NCBI GenBank assembly: GCA_001600635.1
Contig: BCKL01000016.1
Location: 176,449-240,448, forward strand
DNA: 64,000 nt
Reading direction: 5' to 3'
Source: Leucosporidium creatinivorum
Lineage: Eukaryota > Basidiomycota > Microbotryomycetes > Leucosporidiales > Leucosporidiaceae
This document shows, piece after piece, positions 56,970 through 64,000 of this stretch. Every line of letters starts with the position of its first letter. Within the stretch, counting starts at the first letter, position 1. Made by a program: the position numbers and the translations under genes. A model generated the notes under the pieces. That model was not told the origin of the DNA. It searched no databases and saw nothing but the letters and a program-made list of their open reading frames with translations.

Positions 56970-58784
56970 CTACATTCGCGGGATAGCCCTCGCGACCGAC
57001 TTCATGGGCCCACCCTGTTTCGGCGACCGGTTTTTGCCGGCGACTCACCGAAGTGAGCCGCCCAGTTGTGTTTGGTAGCCTTGGGGCTGGTGGTAGTAAA
57101 CAAGACAAGGTAAGCAAGACCTGCACACTCAACCAAGCCAAACCTGAGCAGCTACAGATGCTGTCCAAGCTCGGCTCGGCGACTCCTCGGGCTCCACTTG
57201 ATTCTCATCCCCCAGTCGGTCTGACGCCCTGGTCCTCTATGTGAGCTAGCGGGGTGGGGGAAGAGGCAGGGCTTACCCACTGAGGCTGCCTGAAAACATA
57301 GCCGCGCGACACTGACCGTGTTCTAGCTCGAGGACCGTGAGTAGAGCAGTCGTCCTCCTCACAAGGAGGCGCTCGTGCTCGGGTTGACTGAGAGGGAGGC
57401 GTGTGGCGAGGGAGGGCAGGTGNAGGGTGGTATGTGGGGGTATCAGTACTGNTAGGAAGCTAACAGAGTGATTGGAGAAGCGAGACGAAGGGGTAGAGGC
57501 AAGGGGGGAGCGGGAAGGGGGAGGGAGAACATTAGAACGCTGNNGGAGAGCAGCACAGGCCTTGTCATGAGAGCTAGAGCGCTCCGCCAAGGCTGAGCAA
57601 GATGTGGTAGGAGGGAAAGAGGCGAAACCGAGCTGCAGCTGAGCTACAGGCGAGCTCGTCTTGGCCTGACGCTCGGACCCCCGNTTTAGCTCAAGCCGCT
57701 CTCGAGATGCAGCAAGCGGTTCTGCGGTGTACTTGAGCNTTGAGGTGGCNTTATAAAGTACACGACTACCCTCCCTGGCGATATGAAGCCAGCAGAAGCC
57801 TTGCGCAAGGAGCGACAGCTCAGAGAGCGTCGCCAAGGAGCAGCTCGCTCGGTCAGTCCCTTCAANCCGTTCGCTGAGCATGGGCGCGCTCACTTGGAGC
57901 TCGAGAGTTATCATCTTACGTTCGGGTACGTCGTTAACCATTTCGTACCTGCAAAGAACCNTGATATTTCAAGGAAACAAAGCCCTCCCTCTCCGAGCTT
58001 TAGCGAGGGGGGTTTAGGTCGGGGACGGCAGAGCTGCTTGGAGCGAGAACTCGGTCTGTCGAGCATCTCGGCCCCGGCTTAGCGTCGACTCCGAGCTTCT
58101 GTTTGAGCGAGGCGCGAAGTAGAGCAGCCGCACCTCTCCTTTCGACGTCGAACAGCTCCCTCCAGTTCGCCGGGCTCGTCGACTCTGTTTGTAGTGGTAC
58201 GACAAAAGAGCTGGCATTCCCGGGAAACNCAACGCACTGTGTATTTCCCAGAACCCNTGCAAAGCAAAGCACACGATACAGGAGACGATTACTCGTCGGC
58301 GGCATCGCGCTTGGCGGCCCAGGCAGCCTTCTTCTCCTCGATGCGCTGGCGGCGCTCGGCGAGACTGCGAGGTGGGAGGGTAAGTTCGAGCTACCTGCGG
58401 ACGAGAAAGGAACAGGAGAGCGTACGTAAGCTTCTTGGGGTGGGTCTTCTTCGACGCCTCCTTCCACTTGGCAAGATCGGCCTTGTCGGTGAGCTGAGCC
58501 TCGGGCGACTCGCGGATCTTGGCGTGAGCCTCCTTGTAGAGGTCCTCGAGGTCCTCGGATCCGATGTCGTCGGCAAGGTAGGTCGAGAACTGCTCTGCAA
58601 GGCGATGGAAAAGCGAAAGGGAGTCAGCGGCCGAGTTCGGCGAAGGTCAAGTCCGAGGCTACGCACTCTTGAAGCGCTCGTCATCCTCCTCCTCGAGCGA
58701 CTCCATGTACTCGGCGATGTGTCCACCGTAGATGTACGATTGGAGCGTGTCGGCATCGAGCTCCTTGGACTCGGGGTCGTATCC
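56970..58784 (-). repeat. Right arm of the 1.8 kb inverted repeat
   Basis: Reverse complement of 30647-32460. It begins within an exon of the intact RPL5 gene (58784) and extends about 1.3 kb past the RPL5 stop. At least ten undetermined positions occur (for example 57423, 57452, 57543-57544, 57684, 57739, 57750, 57866, 57961, 58229, 58257), four of them at exactly the same sites as in the left arm. Because the parent gene is complete only here, this arm is the likely source. Confidence 0.92.
57039..57062 (-). repeat. UUCG-type hairpin in right repeat arm
   Basis: Same ten-pair stem as at 32370-32393. Read in the RPL5 sense direction (minus strand) the loop is C(UUCG)G. It lies about 1.2 kb past the RPL5 stop, next to the repeat edge. 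Confidence 0.8.
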
Positions 58785-59494
58785 GGGGAAGCGACCCTCC
58801 GAGTGGGGAACGAAGATTCCTCCATCCGAAGCTCCCTTCATGGCACCAAAGATACGGGCACCAGTCGAGGTGCGGTGAAGTCCAACATCGAGGAAGGCCT
58901 TGAAGGGGCGGGGTCCCTCATCGTTGGCCTCGGTGAGCTGGAGAGTGCCATCGGGCTCGGTCTGTCCCTCGTAGGTGTCGGCGAGGCCGAGCTTGGTAAG
59001 GGCACGGCGGGCAACGAGGAGTCCGGTAGCGTAGGCGGCGGCCCAGTTGGTAAGACCGTTGTTGATGCCGTAGCGGGGGAGCTCGTGAGAGTAGGCGGCG
59101 GTGAGGACAAAGTCTCCCTGGAGCTTGGCGGAGACGATCTGTGGCGGCAGGAAAGGTCAATATGATGTCCTGGAGCTGTTTAGTAGGGTGGTAATTACTT
59201 GGCAGATAATGTCCTTGTTGGTGATGCGGACGACAAGACGGTACTTGGGGGAGTTGTACTTGTTCTTGGCCTGAGCGACGAGACGCTTGCGAGCGTAGTA
59301 GTCGGTCTTGCCCTCTGTATTCCAGTGATGAGGAGAGGGAGGTGGCGAGGCGAGGAGGATCGGAGAAGGGAGGGATCGAATCAGCTCCGAAATCAATCAC
59401 AACAAGCTGCAGACGACTGACCTCGGCGACGACGGTACTTCACCTGGTACCTCGAGAAGTACGCGTCGTTCTTCACGGTCTTAACAAAAGGCAT
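58289..59494 (-). CDS. RPL5: Large-subunit ribosomal protein L5 (uL18)
   Basis: A component of the 60S subunit that binds 5S rRNA in the central protuberance. It starts [20 protein letters not shown], the near-invariant eukaryotic L5 N-terminus, then [99 protein letters not shown] and a lysine-rich end (KKTHPKKLT, then [14 protein letters not shown]) closing with KRDAADE and TAA at 58289-58291. About 297 residues, the normal eukaryotic length, in six exons. The first intron comes early, as is common for fungal ribosomal protein genes. Its 3' half lies inside the inverted repeat and is duplicated at 30647-31141. The last 500 bases may therefore undergo gene conversion. Confidence 0.97.
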
Positions 59495-60236
59495 CTTGAA
59501 GCTGTACGGCGAAAGGAAAGGAGGGTCAGCACTTCCCCCTCCCAAATGGTTTAAGCTGTAGCCTCCAGCAGCGGTTCCTCTGCACCCAAATACCCCATCA
59601 ACGTCTCCCTACCATTCTGCACCATGCCTCTAAGCCCTTCGTGCTCCCTGCACCTTATTCCCTCGCTTCCCACCCCTCCGATTTTTTCCCGCTTCCCGCC
59701 TCCCCCTCTGCTCGTCCCGGCGGCCGGATGGTGCAGGAAGATAGGCCAGGGTGTCCGAGTAATCTGTAATAACTTGCTGGTGCTCGGAGAGGTGGCTTAC
59801 GTGGCGAGGAGGAAGAGTTCACAGGCAAAGGAGGAGAGAGCGAAGAGACGCGGAGGAAAAGGACAGAGATTCGAAAAGGAGGTGTTTGATGTCGAGGAGT
59901 CTCTCGTTACACGACTCTCGGCCTGGATTACTGTGGAGCTTTGACGCGCCCTCAAGATCTTCCCAAGCGTTCTGCAGCTCTCCCGAAGCCTCCCCCTCCC
60001 CCCCCCCCTCCTCGCCGAACTTCGAATCTCCAGGGAACGCTCGAGGGTCTAGAGGAAACTTGAACAGGGTACCTCCTTGATCCCCATGCTATCCACAAGA
60101 AGTAGCCACAGCTCTGTGTTGCAGCTCTCGAAGCCGTCTGCCCATCGCCGAGCTCAATCGCAAGTTTCGCTGTTTACATCCGGCACTGCTAGCCTACACC
60201 CTAGAATGAATCGAGATCGGCACCTGTTCTTGAAAC
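59495..60236. other. Spacer of about 740 bases
   Basis: Promoter region of RPL5 (with pyrimidine tracts on the minus strand) and 3' flank of the glycerol-3-phosphate dehydrogenase gene. A run of C residues lies near 59998-60009. No gene. Confidence 0.45.
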
Positions 60237-62045
60237 TCAAGACGACATCCCTTCCTTCTCCTCCATCATCGGCAGCTCCATCAACGCCTTGGCCAAGTCC
60301 TTCGCCGACTCGCCCTTCCACAGTAGGCGGTAGACATGCTCCAGTATCGGAGCGTGCAAGTTGCGCTCCTGGACCATGGCGTAAGCACTGTAGAAGCGAA
60401 TCATCAGCTCGAGGCGTGGCGAGGTCAGGGGAATGAGGACGAACGACTTGGCGGTATCGACTCCTTCGGCGACGGATCCCAAGGTTTCGAGAATGTGCCC
60501 CAGGTTCTCGCCTTTGCCCAAGCGAAAGCCGACAGTAAAGTTTCGAGACTTTTCGGAGGAGCAAGTGAGGAAGAGATCTCCGACACCGGCGAGGGAGAGG
60601 AAGCTGCGGGATCCGAGGTCAGCCGAGGCGAAGAGGATAGAAAACGAAATGTAGAAGCATACGTGAGAGGATCCGCGTTGTAAGCGACGCCGATGCGAGT
60701 CATCTCGGCGAGACTGCGAGTGACGAGTCCTGCGAGACGGCGAGGGGACCAGTTAGACTCTCTGAGAACGTAGAGAAGCGAGGCAAGCAAGGCTCACCAG
60801 CACGAGTGTTGGCCTCGAATCCAAGTCCTCCGCTGACTCCGGCAGCGATAGCGTAGACGTTCTTGAGCGCGCCGGCGAGCTCGACGCCGATGGGGTCGGT
60901 GTTCACGCTGAAGGTGAAAGAGATGAGCTCGGTGCTGCGGAGAGTGTCTAGAGACCTCAGAAGCTTACTAACAGCGGAAATGAGGCTGGTGGAAGAGCTC
61001 TGCAGTCGCTTGAGCGCGCTCAATCGACGTTGAGGAGACCGAGACTTGAGTGGGCTGGCGCTTGACGATCTCCTTTGCGAAGGAAGGACCGGACTGCAAA
61101 AGCCTATCAATCAGTTACATGCCGAAGGCTCCGTCGCAGCTCGTGACTGACCAGGAAGGTCGACACATTGGCAACCTGAGCTCCACAGGCCTCCTCGATG
61201 ACCTCCAACGGCAGCTTGTTGGTGCCCATCTCGATACCCTTGTTCACAAAGCAGAGCTGAGGAAGACGATTAGGATCGAGTTTGTCGAGGTGCAGCGACT
61301 CGAGGACCGAACTACAGTCAAGTACGAGGTCAGCTCGGCGTTCGGACGGCGAGGGCAGGTGGGCGGTAAAAGAGGGGGGACGTCGGGGGGAGCAAGATGA
61401 CGAGCAGGGTGATGTGGAATGATGCGGAGCTTGTCTTTACCTCGACTCACCGCATGGATTGAGTTGGGATGGCAAAGACGAGGACGTCGCAAGTCGAGAC
61501 GAAATCGAGGTCCGGGACTGCAGGGCCGATGGCGATGAGGTTCTCGGAGAAGACGTGATCTGTTCATAGGTATCAAGGGTTGGCACGAGATGTCTGAGCT
61601 CGAGCGAAACCTCGGCGCACCTTGCAGGTAGTTCGGGTTCCTGTGAGCAGTATTGAACGAATCAATGACCTCTTGCTTGCGGCAGTGGATGTATACCTCG
61701 TTGTCGATGTCGGCGAGGTGGTCGGCGAGACAGCTGTTAGAGTGAAGCAAGGTCAGCTGCTGGCCAAGCCGAAGCGGGGGTTGGGGGAAGCCGTCAGCGC
61801 CTCCGAGTCGTCCTGGAACCTCGGCGCAAGCTCTCAGTGGTACAGGAAGGTGTAGAGAGGTTTACTTTCCTCCCGAAGTTCCCGCTCCCTGAGACCAAGA
61901 CCCGAACGTGCAGCGAAAAGAGAGAATAAGAGCACCCCACAAGAGAACGGCGGAGAGAGCGTCAGCTGCTCTTCTGTACCGCGAGTTAGGCAAGGTACTC
62001 ACCTAGCACCAGCACACGCTTCGTTTCTGCCTTTGCCGAGCTCAT
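60237..62045 (-). CDS. GPD1: Glycerol-3-phosphate dehydrogenase (NAD+)
   Basis: Reduces dihydroxyacetone phosphate to glycerol 3-phosphate with NADH, feeding glycerol (osmoprotectant) and lipid synthesis. About 400 residues. The start [14 protein letters not shown] (62045) runs across an intron into the NAD-binding loop GSGNFG. Then come [43 protein letters not shown] with the catalytic-lysine region, [17 protein letters not shown] (substrate-binding GALKN) and [17 protein letters not shown]. The end ...EEKEGMSS has TGA at 60237-60239. All motifs are intact. At the GSGNFG exon the only frame-keeping splice would use GA rather than GT as donor (see findings). No PTS2 peroxisomal signal is evident. 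Divergent from YME2 across 102 bases. Confidence 0.92.
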
Positions 62046-62147
62046 TACCGCGATGTCGAGAATAGCGAGCGAGAACAAGGAGATCAACCTGTAAAGTCGA
62101 GGCGTCGGCGCTCTTGCTCCCGCCAACTCGTCTCCGCCCGCCGACAC
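62046..62147. promoter_or_regulatory. 102-bp divergent promoter of GPD1 and YME2
   Basis: The start codons of the two divergent genes are separated by only 102 bases. Both promoters and both 5' leaders must fit here or overlap the coding regions. No clear TATA box; GC-rich. Confidence 0.6.
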
Positions 62148-64000
62148 ATGCTCACACGACCTTTGAGGCGGTTCCCAGCGCCCATCCGCTTGCTGGGAGC
62201 TTCTGCTACCCGAGATCACCTACAGACTCGCTTGGCATCCACCGCTGCTCCTTCGCTCGACGACTTGAGCAATCTGCAGCCGAGGACCGAACCTCAGCCC
62301 GTGGTGCCGCTCGAGCTCGGAGAGGATCGTCGAACAGCCTTTTTGTACTTCAACAGCGTGTTCCCCATAAGGCTCGGTATCTGGGACCTTGTAAGCTTCA
62401 ACCCCGCTCGAGCATCAACAAGCGGAGCTGACCCGTTCTCGCGGTCCCCTGTAGCGTTACCTAGCCGCCAAGATGGAGGAGGAGAAGCTGCTGCAGCAGA
62501 TTCGCGACCTAGTGGTGAAGGACTCGATCTACCAGGTTCGCGTCGAGAGCGTCTACCCTCGCGAGAAGGACGGCGGGGCTTTCGTCAAGTTCAGCTACTC
62601 GCTGCCCAAGATCCCCTACACCGAGGAGCTGCCCACTGAAGAGGCCGAAGCTACCGACAAGAAGCAAGAGGCTGAAGTCCTACAGATCCTCGAGAAGCAG
62701 GCTGTAAGTCGCTGGCGGATCGTAACTCGACCGATGAGGTCATGCTCACTCGCTCTGCTACAGGTCGACTCCATCCGGGCAGCAGGATGGAAGCCCATGA
62801 TCCTGCGGTTGACCGAGATGTCTGCAGTCATGGGCAAGCTGAGAACCGCGCCAGCTTTCCTCGTCAAGGCAAGTCCGAGCCCCGGGACCGAAGGCTATCT
62901 CGGCGCTGACCTTGGACGCTATCACAGGGCAAGCCATGGATGGAGGATATGAACCGTTTTCCCAACACTACCATCCGTGTTGAGTTTGAGGGTCCCGAAG
63001 TGTGTCGTTGACTCGTCGTCTCCGAATCCTGCGCTGACCTTTTCGCCCTTCAGATCCCTCAAGAAGAGCTCTACGATGTCTTTCGCCCCTACGGTCGGAT
63101 ACACAATATCTTCCCCCAACCCACCTCCAACAAAGACACCCCTCGTTTCGCTACCATCACATACTCGTCGATTCGCGCCGCTGCCAGCGCTCGCAACACC
63201 CTCCACAACGCCGTCATCCCGTCCACCCTCCCTACCGCAACACCACCCCCTCCCACCGTCCTTCGTATCCTCTACGCCGAGCGGCAGCGCGCTCACTACA
63301 TTCGCGACTTCGCCACGTCCCATCCAAGGATCATGCTGCCTCTGGTCGTCGCTCTTCTCGGCGCCGTCTCATACGCCGTCTTCGATCCCATCCGCGAGTT
63401 CTTCGTCAAGGCTCACGTCGAGGGCACTTTCGACTCGGATCGCTGGGTTCTGCTGAGCTGGCTCAAGCGAGAGACGCTGGGAAGGCTGGGGTTGACGAGT
63501 CGGAACGCTCGGACCTCGAGCACCGGCATCGAGAAGGAGAGGGAGGAAGCCAAGGAGAAGATGCGCAACTGGGTCAAGGACGTGCCCGATACGTTTATCG
63601 TGGTGACCGGACCAAAGGGTTCGGGCAAGACTGCGTTGGTAGATGAGGTGCTGGAGGGCGGCAAGTGAGTGGCTCCTTTCAGCCGTCTCACCCGCTATAC
63701 CACTGACTTATCTTTGCGCAGATACACCCTCACGATCGACTGCCACCAACTCTGCAAGAACTCGAGGTCGGAGGCCAAGCTTGTCGCTGTTCGTGGCCCC
63801 CGCCGAACTCGTCGACTTCCCTCGCTGACACCTCTACGTCGCACAGGAGCTCGCCGACAGCGTTGGCTACTTCCCCCAATTCGTCCTCGGTTCTTCCATC
63901 AATAACATGATCGACCTCGCCGCCATGGGACTAATCGGACAGAAGGCCGGCTTCTCGGCTTCGCTTGATGCTCAGCTCAAGGCTGTACGTCCCTCTTCTG
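62148..64000 (+). CDS. YME2: Mitochondrial inner-membrane protein YME2 (RRM + AAA-like), 5' part
   Basis: The gene runs off the right edge; about 530 residues are visible. The basic start MLTRPLRRFPAPIRLLG is a mitochondrial targeting sequence. FLYFNSVFPIRLGIWD is a typical early YME2 motif. An RRM-like domain spans GPEIPQEELYDVFRPYGRI to FATITYSSIRAAASARNTLH. A membrane helix follows (RIMLPLVVALLGAVSYAVF), then WVLLSWLKRETLGRL and the ATPase P-loop VVTGPKGSGKTALVDEVL, LTIDCHQLCK and VGYFPQFVLGSSINNMIDL. The yeast protein sits in the inner membrane and affects nucleoid structure and mtDNA escape (family knowledge). About seven introns so far, with CTGAC branch sites. Confidence 0.9.

Noticed and set aside
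59998-60009. Poly-C run as a structural or regulatory site
   Set aside because: A single homopolymer in a spacer; no partner tract or known motif.

Overview
The window reads as nuclear DNA of a GC-rich, intron-dense basidiomycete, most likely a red yeast of the Microbotryomycetes (Rhodotorula/Sporobolomyces-like). This is inferred from gene content and style rather than from any search. Genes are close together, and nearly every one is cut by short introns (about 50-90 bases) with GTGAGT/GTACGT-type donors, a CTGAC or CTAAC branch site and CAG/TAG acceptors. A myosin-motor chitin synthase, glycerol kinase, a LYC1-type lysine acetyltransferase and a mitochondrial YME2 protein all fit a fungus. 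No tRNA, rRNA or CRISPR array was seen, and no transposon carrying a recognisable protein.

Layout. 0-10 kb (+): the 3' end of one amino-acid transporter, a complete tandem paralogue, then an OCRL-type inositol 5-phosphatase/RhoGAP. 10-14 kb: an unrecognised minus-strand gene overlapped by what looks like an orphan first exon, a strong hairpin, and a stretch of coding-like debris. 14-26 kb: two tandem minus-strand genes of a PWWP-like chromatin family and a third on the plus strand, interleaved with glycerol kinase (GUT1), an ER type I membrane protein and an EBP-type sterol isomerase. 26-30 kb: a secreted protein of unknown family and an F-box protein with an XPA-like C-terminus.

30.6-58.8 kb is the most unusual part. 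A 1.8 kb inverted repeat (30647-32460 and 56970-58784) brackets about 24.5 kb. The right copy holds the 3' half of the intact ribosomal protein gene RPL5 (58289-59494) plus about 1.3 kb of downstream DNA. The left copy is an almost intact duplicate of that 3' half without promoter or 5' half. The bracketed segment is rich in cell-surface genes: the chitin synthase, a RhoGAP protein, a pepsin-type GPI-anchored protease, a cytochrome b561 and a Kre9/Knh1-domain membrane protein. It also holds a LYC1-type acetyltransferase, an F-box gene carrying an in-frame stop, and two fragments of one gene family.

59-64 kb: NAD-dependent glycerol-3-phosphate dehydrogenase diverges from YME2 across only 102 bases; YME2 runs off the right edge. 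With GUT1 at 18-21 kb the window encodes both a glycerol-uptake kinase step and the dehydrogenase that makes glycerol 3-phosphate.

Exon borders below were read by eye; outer coordinates are start codon to stop codon and include introns.
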